In this document: one piece after another, positions 1-9,067 of the stretch
Numbering within the stretch: position 1 is the first letter of the stretch
How the letters are laid out: every line of letters begins with the position of its first letter
Assembly (NCBI GenBank): GCA_021740625.1
Contig: JAIOZK010000009.1
Coordinates: 62,001 to 126,000, forward strand
Source: Bacteroidales bacterium
Lineage (GTDB): Bacteria > Bacteroidota > Bacteroidia > Bacteroidales > JAIOZK01
Reading direction: 5' to 3'
DNA: 64,000 bases
Translations under genes and position numbers: made by a program
The notes under the pieces: generated by a model
What the model was told of the DNA's origin: nothing
The model's database searches: none
Seen by the model: the letters and a program-made list of their open reading frames with translations, nothing else

Positions 1-1163
1 TCATCTGCTTCCACGGTATCGCCCTGCGACATGACAATGGCCAGTTCGATCACAGACTTCAGTTCGCGCACATTTCCGGGCCAGTCATAGGACAGCAGCT
101 TTTTCCTGGCTGCCTCTGAAAGGTTTTTGAGAACTTCCTTGTTTTCCCTGGCAAAGTTTTCCATGAAATAACGGGCCAGGATCAGCACATCTTTGTCGCG
201 CTCGCGCAATGGCGGCAATTCAATGGGAATTCCCTGCAGGCGGTAAAACAAATCCTTTCGGAACCTGCCTTCTTTCACTTCTTCCATCAGCTTGCGGTTG
301 GTGGCCACGATGATGCGGCAGTCCACTTTGATTTGCTGGTTGCCGCCGATCCTGGTGATCTCCTTTTCCTGCAATGCCCGCAGGAGCTTGGGCTGGAAAT
401 TCAGGTCGGTTTCCCCGATCTCGTCCAGGAAAAGGGTGCCACCCTGGGCCTCCTCGAACTTTCCAATCCTCCTGGTGACAGCCCCCGTAAAAGCTCCTTT
501 TTCATGTCCAAACAATTCGCTTTCGAACAGTTCGGAAGGAATGGCCGACATGTTCACCGGGACAAAAGGCTTTTTCTTCCGGACAGAATTAAAATGTATG
601 GCTTTGGCCACCACTTCTTTCCCCGTACCGGTTTCCCCGGAAATGCTGACGGTAATGTTGGAATTGATGGCTTTTTCCACCATACCCATCACCCGCTCCA
701 TGGCCGGGCTCTTGCCCACGATCAGGTTGGAAAAATCATATTTCTTCTGTACTTCCTTTTCCAGGTCATCAATCCTTTCCTGCATTCCGGATTTTTTCCG
801 AATGATGTTGATGGTGTTTAGCAGGCGTTCCTTGATGTCGTTGCTTTTGACGATGTAATCAAAGGCGCCCTGTTTGAGCAGGTCAACAGCGGTTTCTATA
901 TCCCCCTGCTCCGAGATGATCACCACTTCGATGCGCTCATCGAAATCTTTGATCTTTTTCAACAGTTCCGAACCTTTTGTATCCGGCAGGCGGTAATCCA
1001 GTGTGATGACATCCGGTTTTTCGTGGAGCTTATCGAGCAGGTCTTTTCCGGTAAAAAAACTTTCGACATGATAATCCGGGTTCAGCGAAAGGGTATGTAC
1101 CAGCAAACGATTGTACCACTCATTGTCTTCAACTGCAAATATGCTGAAATGCTTCTTTTTCAT
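1..1163 (-). CDS. Sigma-54-dependent response regulator (NtrC family), 3' end outside window
   Basis: Translation from the ATG at 1163 gives an N-terminal receiver domain with a phospho-acceptor aspartate in TLDYRLPD at about residue 54. An AAA+ sigma-54 interaction domain follows, with Walker A GETGTGKE at about residue 173 and the sigma-54 contact loop GAFTGA at about residue 226. The frame is still open at base 1, so the C-terminal Fis-type DNA-binding helices lie outside the window. The start is 3 nt downstream of the stop of the hybrid kinase, so the two are one transcription unit and probably cognate partners. Family knowledge says such proteins remodel closed sigma-54 RNA polymerase complexes with ATP after phosphorylation. 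The target promoters cannot be told from here. Confidence 0.95.
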   Translation of the reverse strand, partial: MKKKHFSIFAVEDNEWYNRLLVHTLSLNPDYHVESFFTGKDLLDKLHEKPDVITLDYRLPDTKGSELLKKIKDFDERIEVVIISEQGDIETAVDLLKQGAFDYIVKSNDIKERLLNTINIIRKKSGMQERIDDLEKEVQKKYDFSNLIVGKSPAMERVMGMVEKAINSNITVSISGETGTGKEVVAKAIHFNSVRKKKPFVPVNMSAIPSELFESELFGHEKGAFTGAVTRRIGKFEEAQGGTLFLDEIGETDLNFQPKLLRALQEKEITRIGGNQQIKVDCRIIVATNRKLMEEVKEGRFRKDLFYRLQGIPIELPPLRERDKDVLILARYFMENFARENKEVLKNLSEAARKKLLSYDWPGNVRELKSVIELAIVMSQGDTVEAD

Positions 1164-1166
1164 TAC

Positions 1167-3596
1167 TTATGCTTTTAGGGCGCTTTTTATGGAATTAAAC
1201 TCATTTTCGGCCTGATCCAGCAAATCTTTGATCCGTACTGTATCTTCTTTCCCGCTTTCCATGTTTTCTATTTCCTTGAGCAGTGAGATCAATTTGTTCG
1301 CTTTTAGGTGCCGGGCTGGGGAAACGATCTTATGGGCCTGGTCTTTTACCTCTTCAAGCTCATGATTTTCCAGATGCATTCTGATCACCTCGAAACCCGA
1401 TTCGGTATTCAGGATGAACAGATCGATCATCTCATGGTAAAACTTTTCGTCATCATTGCTCAGGCGTTTTAATTCATCCGTATCGAAATCAGCTTCGGGC
1501 TGCACGTTTTCTTGCCTGTCTTCAGACTTGCTTTCTTTAACATTTTCAATATTCCCGGCCAGCCTGTTGATCATCCCGATCAGATCTTCTTCCTGCACCG
1601 GTTTGGGCAGGAAATCATCCATGCCTGCCTTTTTATATTTTTCCTGGTCATTCCTGGTCACCGAAGCGGTAAGTGCGATCACAGGTGTTTTTGCTTTTCT
1701 TTCATCCGGCATCTGCCTGATCTTCCGGGTAAAATCCGTACCACTCATTTTTGGAAGCCGGATATCGCTAAGAACAATATCAAAATCAAGCTTTTCGAAA
1801 AGTTCCAGGCCTTCTTCTGCATTTTCCGCTTCGGTGATCTCAACATCCTGCTCGGAGAGCATGGCTTTAAGCAATTGCCTGTTATATTCCTCGTCATCGA
1901 TCACCAGGATATCCAGTCCGGCCGGCAGCTTCAATCCTGCTTTGTCTTTTTCTTCTTTCCGGATTTCATTTCTGTTGCCTTTCTTTACAGGAATTAGAAC
2001 TGATATTTCAGTTCCCTTGCCCTCTTCACTCTTGATATAGATGTTTCCACCAAACAGATCCGTCAGTTTTTTAGTGATGGCCAGTCCAAGACCGGTTCCC
2101 TTCGCAGATTGCTCTGAATCTGAACTGCTTTGCTCAAATGCATGGAATATCTTTTGGAGATCTTCCCTGGCAATACCCCTGCCATTGTCTTCAACGCAAA
2201 TCCTAATTTCTTCTGAACCTGCTACTTCGTCCGCAGATTCAACCCTGATCTCCACTTTTCCATTTCGGGTAAACTTGATCGAATTCCCGATCAGGTTGAT
2301 CAGGATCTGGCGCAAGCGGATGGGATCGGTTTTCAATACTTCGGGAATTCGTTCATCGACTTGCAAGAGAAGTTTATTGTTTTTCTCTTTCGCAGCAGGA
2401 CTGAAAAAAAGCACAATATCTTCCAGCAAGTCTTTCAGGATAATATTTCTTTCGATCAGGGACAGCTTGCCGGCCTCCAGCCTGGAGAAATCCAGGATAT
2501 CGTTCAGGATATGGATCAAATGATCGGCAGCATTTTGCATTATGTTGAGCTGTTCACGTTGCTCCTTTATCAATTTACCCTTGAGAAGTTGCCTGGTGAA
2601 GCCGGAAATCACATTCATGGGTGTTCTGATTTCGTGACTCATGTTAGCCAGGAAACTTTCCCGTGTTCTGGCCAGGTTGAGAGCCTCTGTCCGCGCACTT
2701 TCCAATGCAAGCTTGTATTTGTTGTTTCGCTTTACAAAACGAATGATCGTGAAAATTGCAATAATCAGCAAGAGCGAAGCTAACAATACAAAAGCCCCGA
2801 TGACCCAACTGATCTGCCGACTTCTCTTTTCTGCCATGTCGGTTTTTTTCTGCATGCTGGCCACCACAGCCCGGTCGAGAACCGTAAGCAGGGCCGATAT
2901 TCTTTCCATGATGACTCTGTCTCTGTTGATTAGCTTCAACTCCAGGTCACGAATTTTTTGTTCCCTTGCAATTTCTTCCCGCCTTATTTCATTTAGTTCA
3001 CGACTGAACGCTTCAATTTCCGCTTGCCGGGCCGACTCTTCTTCGGCTTTTCTTTTCTTTCCTTTGAACAGCCGCCTGAAAAAACCTTCCTTTTCCTCCT
3101 CCCAGAATTGCAGGCTATCCTCATGTATGGTACTTACCAAATTATCGAGCGCCTGCTGAACACGGTATTCATCCTGAATTTCCAGCAGGCTGTCCAGCAA
3201 TAAGTATTTTGTTTCAACCAGATTGCCCAGGGAATCCAGGTAAACTTGCAAGCTATCATCCTCATGAATACTGTTTTTCAAGGCATTCAAATGTCTGTCC
3301 GTATTCTGTGCCGATTGATAAAAGCCTTTCAGGTATTCATCATTTTGCGTAAGTGAAAAAGATTTCACATTGTTATCAGCTTCTTTTAATTCATTGCTGA
3401 TGGTCTTGGTCAGGATCAGGCGCCTGTCGGGTTTTATATTGCTGCTGATGTTTTCGAGGGTTCGGTTCAAAAGGATGAAGGAAATGATCCCTGTGATAAT
3501 GACCAGGATGAAGACAAGCACCATCGAGATGGAAGCAAGTTTACTATCCCTGCCTGTATCGTTTTTTATATTATTTTGAGTGTTGTTATCCAACAT
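1167..3596 (-). CDS. Hybrid sensor histidine kinase with receiver and HPt domains
   Basis: 809 aa inner-membrane kinase. One membrane segment lies at about residues 24-46, then a sensor region with a charged coiled coil at about 180-225, and a second membrane segment at about 264-288. The HisKA domain has the phospho-histidine in SHEIRTP near residue 320, and the HATPase domain has GTGLGLAI. A receiver follows with DILVIDDE near 560 and aspartate in VLSDIRLPK near 610. The C-terminal 100 residues look like an HPt domain with histidine in QAHKIVSPARH near 753. This is a BarA-like H-D-H arrangement, so phosphate may be passed through HPt to the NtrC-type regulator encoded 3 nt downstream. The sensed signal is unknown. 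The start ATG is clear and the frame is intact. Confidence 0.95.
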   Translation of the reverse strand: MLDNNTQNNIKNDTGRDSKLASISMVLVFILVIITGIISFILLNRTLENISSNIKPDRRLILTKTISNELKEADNNVKSFSLTQNDEYLKGFYQSAQNTDRHLNALKNSIHEDDSLQVYLDSLGNLVETKYLLLDSLLEIQDEYRVQQALDNLVSTIHEDSLQFWEEEKEGFFRRLFKGKKRKAEEESARQAEIEAFSRELNEIRREEIAREQKIRDLELKLINRDRVIMERISALLTVLDRAVVASMQKKTDMAEKRSRQISWVIGAFVLLASLLLIIAIFTIIRFVKRNNKYKLALESARTEALNLARTRESFLANMSHEIRTPMNVISGFTRQLLKGKLIKEQREQLNIMQNAADHLIHILNDILDFSRLEAGKLSLIERNIILKDLLEDIVLFFSPAAKEKNNKLLLQVDERIPEVLKTDPIRLRQILINLIGNSIKFTRNGKVEIRVESADEVAGSEEIRICVEDNGRGIAREDLQKIFHAFEQSSSDSEQSAKGTGLGLAITKKLTDLFGGNIYIKSEEGKGTEISVLIPVKKGNRNEIRKEEKDKAGLKLPAGLDILVIDDEEYNRQLLKAMLSEQDVEITEAENAEEGLELFEKLDFDIVLSDIRLPKMSGTDFTRKIRQMPDERKAKTPVIALTASVTRNDQEKYKKAGMDDFLPKPVQEEDLIGMINRLAGNIENVKESKSEDRQENVQPEADFDTDELKRLSNDDEKFYHEMIDLFILNTESGFEVIRMHLENHELEEVKDQAHKIVSPARHLKANKLISLLKEIENMESGKEDTVRIKDLLDQAENEFNSIKSALKA

Positions 3597-3796
3597 AATT
3601 TCAAAATTCCGCTAATGTCCGGTTAAAAACACCTGTGCTCCTGGGTTTCGCTGTCTCTGAGTAAAAGTTTATCAATGTTTTAATAACGAAAGCTGTTGAT
3701 CATTCATACAAAACCATAAAATTAACAAATTATAAACTGATCCGGTCGAATAGTAGATTGAAGCCATGCAGGAAAACACAATACGAAAAAAGATTT

Positions 3797-3804
3797 TACA
3801 TTTG
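3797..3804 (+). promoter_or_regulatory. Bacteroidota-type -7 element (TACATTTG)
   Basis: TACATTTG matches the TAnnTTTG consensus known for Bacteroidota housekeeping promoters and lies 31 nt before the ATG of the propeller protein gene. No convincing TTTG -33 box was seen at the usual distance, so this is a moderate call. Confidence 0.45.
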
Positions 3805-3835
3805 AAAGATTATATTAACTTATACAACAATTCTT

Positions 3836-6800
3836 ATGAAGTTTATAAAAATCCTTTTCAGCATTAGCCTGTCCTTGTTTTTGTTTAGCTTTTCTTATGC
3901 ACAGGATCAGGAAGATTCAAGTCTTTTTTCATCCAAAACCTTTGCAGGTCTTAAATTACGCAGCATAGGTCCTGCATTTAAGTCTGGCCGCATAGCCGAT
4001 ATTGCAATTCACCCGGATGACAACAGCATCTGTTATGTTGCCGTTGGTTCGGGTGGCGTCTGGAAGACAGTCAATGCCGGCACAACCTGGCAACCTATTT
4101 TTGACGACCAGTCTTCGTATTCCATTGGCTGTGTGAGCATCGATCCTAATAATCCTCATATCATATGGGCAGGTACAGGAGAAAATGTGAGCGGCCGGCA
4201 TGTAGGATATGGAGATGGTATTTATCGCAGTGATGACGGCGGAAAAAGCTGGCAAAACATGGGACTGAAAAAATCAGAACATATCTCAAAGATCATCATT
4301 CACCCTCAAAACTCCGATATCATCTGGGTAGCTGCACAGGGGCCGCTCTGGAACAAAGGAGATGAGAGAGGTCTCTACAAATCAACCGATGGCGGAAAGA
4401 CCTGGAAGAAAACCCTGGGGGATAACGAATGGGTAGGTGTTACCGATATCGTCATGGATCCAAGGAATCCCGACAGGCTGTATGCAGCCACATGGCAGAG
4501 ACACAGGAATGTTGCCGCATACATGGGAGGGGGTCCCGGAACAGGCATTTATCGCTCAGAAGATGGTGGCGAAAGTTGGATTAAACTCAAAAAAGGTCTT
4601 CCTTCTTCCAACATGGGAAAAATTGGACTGGCCATTTCTCCTCAAAAACCGGATATCCTTTATGCAGCCATCGAACTGGACAGGAGAACAGGGGGTGTTT
4701 ACAAATCGGAAGACAGAGGCGCTTCCTGGAAAAAACAAAGCGATGCCGTGGCCGGAGCTACCGGCCCGCATTACTACCAGGAATTGTATGCCAGTCCGCA
4801 CGAATTTGACAAGATCTTCCTGGTGGATGTCAGGATGCAGGTTTCCGAAGACGGCGGTAAAAACTTCGAACGCATGAACGAAAAGGATAAGCATTCGGAT
4901 AATCACGCCATTGCTTTCCGTAAAGATGACCCGGATTATATGCTGGTGGGAACGGATGGTGGTATTTATGAAACATTTGATGGCACAAAGACATGGCGTT
5001 ATGTGAACAACCTGCCGGTTACACAGTTTTACAAACTGGCCCTGGACGACAGCAAACCTTTTTATAAGATCGTTGGCGGAACTCAGGACAACGGCACTCA
5101 AGGGGGCCCGTCCCGAACAGACCGACGCGACGGGATCAGCAACGAGGACTGGTACCTGGTGCTGGGCGGCGACGGCCATCAGCCGGCAACAGAACCGGGT
5201 AACCCGGCAATCGTATATGCCGAATCCCAGCAGGGATACCTGAATCGAATCGATATGACCACGGGCGAAAGGCTGAACATTCGTCCACAGCCCGAAGAAG
5301 GGGAAGGTTTTGAAAGATACAACTGGGATGCTCCCATCCTGGTCAGCCCCCATTCCCCGAAACGCATTTATTTCGCTTCCCAGAGATTGTGGAAATCGGA
5401 AAACCGGGGCGACAGCTGGCAATCTATTTCGGGAGACCTTACGAAAAACCAGGAGCGGCTTGAACTGCCCATCATGGGAAAAACACAAAGCTGGGACAAT
5501 GCCTGGGACATGGATGCCATGTCGCAATACAATACGATCACATCCATTGCTGAATCACCCCTTCAGGAAGGACTCATCTATGTGGGCACGGATGACGGAC
5601 TGATACAGGTCACAGAAGATGGCGGGGAAAACTGGCGGAAAATTGCAGTGGGCGATATCGAAGGCATTCCCGAAACAGCATTCATAAATGATATCAAAGC
5701 TGATCTGCACGATGTCAATACACTGTATGTTGTCCTCGACAATCACAAGTTCGGCGACCTGGATCCCTACCTGGTAAAAAGCGAGGACAGGGGCAAAAGC
5801 TGGAAAGCCATAAGCGGCAATCTTCCGGATCGAACCCTGCTCTGGCGCATTGTACAGGATCATAAAAAGCCAGACTTATTTTTCCTGGCAACCGAATTCG
5901 GTATTTATTTCACCCTTGATGCCGGGGAAAAGTGGATGAAGCTGAATGGTGCACCAACCATCGCATTCCGCGACCTGGCCATCCATGAAAGAGAAAACGA
6001 CCTGGTCGGTGCTTCCTTTGGCAGGGGCTTTTATATTTTTGATGATTACAGTGTTTTGCGACATATTGACGAAGAAAAATTGAATGAAGAAGCTACACTT
6101 TTCCCGGTAAAAAATGCATGGTGGTACATCCAGCGCTATGGCAAGGGTTCGCAGGGAGCTTCATATTTTACAGCGGAAAACCCTCCTTACGGGGCAGTGT
6201 TTACCTATTATCTCGCGGAAGGATATAAAACGAAAAAAATAAAAAGGCAAAAAGAGGAAAAAAAGAAAGAGAAAGCTGATGAGCCTGTTACTTTTCCCGG
6301 TTGGGTAACTGTGGAGGAAGAAAGACGTGAGGAGGATCCGAGTATTATACTGACCATCAGAGATGAGAAAGGAAATGTGGTTCGCCGCATCAAGGGTTCC
6401 GCTTCCAAAGGTTTTCACCGGGAAAACTGGGATCTGCATTATAAAAATACAGGTGCCATCGATGTGCATGAAGATAATCCGGGTGGCTGGCCCAGGGGAC
6501 TGATGGCACTGCCGGATACCTATACGGTAAGCATGGCAAGTTTTGTTAACGGGGAATACAGGGAGTTGAGCGAACCTGTGAAATTCAATGTTAAGCAAAT
6601 GTACCAGCCATCACTGCAGGGTGCAAGCCAGGAAGAAACCCTTGCTTTCCTGGAAGAAGTACAGGATTTGCGGGAAGCCATCACGGCCGGAGCCATCGTT
6701 CTGAAAAATGCCAAAAAGAAAACAAAAGCTATGAAGGTTGCTTTGTTGAGATCCGAAAAAGTTTCCGACAGCCTGCTGGAAAACCTGGATGATGTCAGGA

Positions 6801-7093
6801 ATGAGCTGATGGACATAGAAGAACAACTTTATGGCAATAAATCCAAACGGGAGGCAGGGGAAGGTACTCCCCCGACCGTATATACCAGATATGGTTTTGC
6901 ATCTTCAGGTACCGGTAATTCATATGGTCCCACGGAAGCCCAGCAGCGAAGTCTGGAGATCGGAAAATTACAGATGGATCAGTTGAAAGAAGATCTCGAA
7001 AAAATTACAAATCAGGTATTGCCTGAACTGGAACAAAAGCTGGTTGCAGCAGGTGCACCATGGATGGAAGGACAGGAGATACCAAAGTACTGA
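3836..7093 (+). CDS. Secreted sortilin/VPS10-type BNR beta-propeller protein
   Basis: 1085 aa with a clear signal peptide ending in FSYA. At least eight Asp-box motifs (S/T-x-D-x-G-x-T/S-W type) are visible, for example SDDGGKSW, STDGGKTW, SEDGGESW, TEDGGENW and SEDRGKSW. These define a long beta-propeller across about residues 35-750. The last 300 residues hold a lysine/glutamate-rich insertion (about 800-820) and a helical segment with no sorting-domain ending. Such proteins in Bacteroidota are usually annotated as glycosyl hydrolase or VPS10-domain proteins, but no catalytic residues can be assigned here, so an enzymatic role is not claimed. It stands alone, with a kinase gene divergent upstream and a repeat-flanked methyltransferase downstream. 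Confidence 0.9.
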   Translation: MKFIKILFSISLSLFLFSFSYAQDQEDSSLFSSKTFAGLKLRSIGPAFKSGRIADIAIHPDDNSICYVAVGSGGVWKTVNAGTTWQPIFDDQSSYSIGCVSIDPNNPHIIWAGTGENVSGRHVGYGDGIYRSDDGGKSWQNMGLKKSEHISKIIIHPQNSDIIWVAAQGPLWNKGDERGLYKSTDGGKTWKKTLGDNEWVGVTDIVMDPRNPDRLYAATWQRHRNVAAYMGGGPGTGIYRSEDGGESWIKLKKGLPSSNMGKIGLAISPQKPDILYAAIELDRRTGGVYKSEDRGASWKKQSDAVAGATGPHYYQELYASPHEFDKIFLVDVRMQVSEDGGKNFERMNEKDKHSDNHAIAFRKDDPDYMLVGTDGGIYETFDGTKTWRYVNNLPVTQFYKLALDDSKPFYKIVGGTQDNGTQGGPSRTDRRDGISNEDWYLVLGGDGHQPATEPGNPAIVYAESQQGYLNRIDMTTGERLNIRPQPEEGEGFERYNWDAPILVSPHSPKRIYFASQRLWKSENRGDSWQSISGDLTKNQERLELPIMGKTQSWDNAWDMDAMSQYNTITSIAESPLQEGLIYVGTDDGLIQVTEDGGENWRKIAVGDIEGIPETAFINDIKADLHDVNTLYVVLDNHKFGDLDPYLVKSEDRGKSWKAISGNLPDRTLLWRIVQDHKKPDLFFLATEFGIYFTLDAGEKWMKLNGAPTIAFRDLAIHERENDLVGASFGRGFYIFDDYSVLRHIDEEKLNEEATLFPVKNAWWYIQRYGKGSQGASYFTAENPPYGAVFTYYLAEGYKTKKIKRQKEEKKKEKADEPVTFPGWVTVEEERREEDPSIILTIRDEKGNVVRRIKGSASKGFHRENWDLHYKNTGAIDVHEDNPGGWPRGLMALPDTYTVSMASFVNGEYRELSEPVKFNVKQMYQPSLQGASQEETLAFLEEVQDLREAITAGAIVLKNAKKKTKAMKVALLRSEKVSDSLLENLDDVRNELMDIEEQLYGNKSKREAGEGTPPTVYTRYGFASSGTGNSYGPTEAQQRSLEIGKLQMDQLKEDLEKITNQVLPELEQKLVAAGAPWMEGQEIPKY

Positions 7094-7098
7094 TAAAT

Positions 7099-7282
7099 AA
7101 CAATACTCAAACACCAAATAACAAAACATGTCTGCCTTCCGGGGGATAAATTCAAAATAACAATAAACAAAACATTTTCCCAATTCAAGGTTTTGGACGT
7201 TTAAATTTTGCTCATTTGGTAATTGTAATTCCTGAGGCCATCAGGCAAATTATTTGTTATTTGGTGCTTGTTATTTGTAATT
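7099..7282. repeat. Inverted pair of short intergenic repeats (ATTTGGTG-type)
   Basis: CACCAAATAACAA near 7114 is the reverse complement of the TTGTTATTTGGTG near 7254, so two copies of an A/T-rich intergenic repeat face each other within the gap between the propeller gene and the methyltransferase. A third copy is downstream of the methyltransferase at about 8131-8176. The arrangement suggests dispersed intergenic repeats rather than a promoter. Confidence 0.6.
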
Positions 7283-7308
7283 TCACCAATCATTCATATT
7301 TTCAGAGC

Positions 7309-8121
7309 ATGGCAGAAAAAAAGAATCAAAATAATTTCTACGAAAATGTAGCCAGATACTACGACAAGGACGCAGACCTGGGCTTTGAGCAATGGGCCGG
7401 AGAAAACCCCCTGCTGGAAAAGATCCGGGATGATTTCAGGAAGATCACCATAAAATATCCTTTCGAAAAAGCCCTGGAGATTGGATGCGGACCGGGGTTC
7501 GATGTGAGCTGGTTTGCACATGAGTTTCCGGATCGTGAGGTCACCGGGGTGGATATTTCTCCCAAAATGGTGGGTTTGACCCAAAAGAGAATCCGGAAAA
7601 TGAATCTTGATAATGCACAGGTATTGGTCAGCGATGAAAGGGACCTGACAAAGCATTTCAAATCGGAGGAATTTGATCTCATCTACGTTTATTTTGGGGC
7701 GCTCAACACGGTGGAAGATCTGGGATTTGCAGCCGATCAGATCCACAACCTGTTAAAACCACATGGTCATGCTGTACTGACTTTTGTGAATAAATGGTAT
7801 TTGCGCGAAATGGTCGTGCAAAGCCTCAAGTTGAATTTCAAGACTGCCTTTGCCCGCCTGAAAAAAGAATGGGGAGGATATTCGGTCGATCGTCACCTGC
7901 CTTCCAAGTGTTATAGCCCGGTAGAGATCAGAAAATCTTTCGTTGATTTCGAATTAATGGAAAAAAAAGGCTACAGCATTCTATTCCCCGCCTGGTATAA
8001 TTTTAAGAAATTTCTGAACCAGCAGGAAAAAATCAATAAACACTGGAAAAAAGACCAGCAACTGCAAAATACCCACTGGTGGTCAAAAGGAGAATATACG
8101 TTATTTGTATTCAGGAAATAG
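7309..8121 (+). CDS. Class I SAM-dependent methyltransferase
   Basis: 270 aa from the ATG at 7309. The longer reading frame starts inside an intergenic repeat, and its first 31 residues look non-coding, so the internal ATG followed by AEKKNQNNFYENVARYYD is preferred. The SAM-binding glycine motif ALEIGCGPGFD is at about residues 61-71, followed by the acidic VTGVDISPKM loop and the post-motif region DLIYVYFGALNTVED. This matches the Methyltransf_11/25 type of small-molecule or lipid methyltransferases. The substrate is unknown. It converges on the epimerase gene of the polysaccharide operon, 43 nt away, with repeat sequence between them. It has no operon partner. Confidence 0.88.
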   Translation: MAEKKNQNNFYENVARYYDKDADLGFEQWAGENPLLEKIRDDFRKITIKYPFEKALEIGCGPGFDVSWFAHEFPDREVTGVDISPKMVGLTQKRIRKMNLDNAQVLVSDERDLTKHFKSEEFDLIYVYFGALNTVEDLGFAADQIHNLLKPHGHAVLTFVNKWYLREMVVQSLKLNFKTAFARLKKEWGGYSVDRHLPSKCYSPVEIRKSFVDFELMEKKGYSILFPAWYNFKKFLNQQEKINKHWKKDQQLQNTHWWSKGEYTLFVFRK

Positions 8122-8130
8122 CTATCAACG

Positions 8131-8176
8131 AAATAACAAATAACAAATAGATATTTGGTGCTTGCTATTTGGAATC
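8131..8176. repeat. Third copy of the intergenic repeat, with hairpin between convergent genes
   Basis: Contains CAAATA-GA-TATTTG (8144-8157), a perfect 6-bp stem, next to TATTTGGTGCTTGCTATTTG, which matches the copy at about 7254. It lies between the convergent methyltransferase and epimerase genes and overlaps the end of the latter. It may act as a bidirectional transcription end. Confidence 0.5.
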
Positions 8177-9067
8177 ATCCCTTATCCTCTTCAGATTTTC
8201 CTCAACACTCCTGTATTTAAAAGATTCCAGGATTTCTGTATACACAGAGGACAGTTCAATATTGGAGTGGAAAGCTTCCAGCGCTTCTTTTTCAATTCCA
8301 TGGGAGAATATTTGCTTATGATCTTTAGATTCAACCCCAAACACTTTTGATACTTTCTCCACAAATGCCGCCTGTGTCAATAGCTGGTCCGAATACACAT
8401 TGTAAAGTCCCGGTGTTTTGGCCTGTTTGGCATAGCGATACATCAAAGCGGCAGCATCTTTTACATCCAGAAAATGCATTTTATTCTGTCCGTCGCCAAA
8501 CAATGGAATTGCCTGATGCTTCCTGATACTATCCAGGTAAAACCATCCGAACCAGGAGCCTTTGCCCAGCAACCAGGGAAAGCGCAGGATTTGCACCGGG
8601 AACTTTTTATCATTGCATGTTTCCAGCAAAGGTTTTTCACCTTTTGCATACTGACGCGCAAAGCTGATGGGATCCAACACGGATTCTTCATCCCTGGGGT
8701 ATGGATTGTTACCGTACATCAGGCTGCCTGAAGCAAAAATAAGCTTGGGATATAAATCACAACGCTGCATTGACCTGATCAGGGACCTGTTCATTCTTGC
8801 TGCCCACTGTGCTGCAATTTTCCGGCCAGCCCAGCGCAAGCCTGGCATGACAGGGCGGGCACAGTGAAATACAAGGTCCGGTTTTAATTTGTTGATCAAT
8901 TCTGTGCTCAGGGCAGAAATGCCACCTTTGATAATTTTATAATGATCGGATGTATTGATTTTTTCTTTGTGCTCAACTACGTGGATCTCCTCTTCCTGCT
9001 TGATTAGTTCCGACAACAGGTCCCTTCCTAAAAATCCTGTTGCACCGATTAGTATACATTTGCTCAT
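8165..9067 (-). CDS. NAD(P)-dependent epimerase/dehydratase (extended SDR)
   Basis: 300 aa with the N-terminal Rossmann glycine motif GATGFLG (residues 8-14) and a YAKGEK segment near residue 140 matching the catalytic YxxxK. An upstream FASGSLMYG segment supplies the serine region. Members of this family interconvert or dehydrate nucleotide-diphosphate sugars, and the exact reaction cannot be told from sequence. It is the last gene of the polysaccharide operon. Its ATG overlaps the stop of the nucleotidyltransferase gene by 4 nt (ATGA), implying translational coupling. The C-terminus runs into an intergenic repeat. Confidence 0.88.
   Translation of the reverse strand: MSKCILIGATGFLGRDLLSELIKQEEEIHVVEHKEKINTSDHYKIIKGGISALSTELINKLKPDLVFHCARPVMPGLRWAGRKIAAQWAARMNRSLIRSMQRCDLYPKLIFASGSLMYGNNPYPRDEESVLDPISFARQYAKGEKPLLETCNDKKFPVQILRFPWLLGKGSWFGWFYLDSIRKHQAIPLFGDGQNKMHFLDVKDAAALMYRYAKQAKTPGLYNVYSDQLLTQAAFVEKVSKVFGVESKDHKQIFSHGIEKEALEAFHSNIELSSVYTEILESFKYRSVEENLKRIRDDSK

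Noticed and set aside
292-858. Plus-strand frame of 188 codons
   Set aside because: It is antisense to the conserved AAA+ domain of the NtrC-type gene and has no recognisable protein features.
4556-5527. Minus-strand frame of 323 codons
   Set aside because: It lies entirely opposite the Asp-box propeller gene, whose motifs are clear. Its Cys/Phe/Val-rich composition is that of an antisense shadow.
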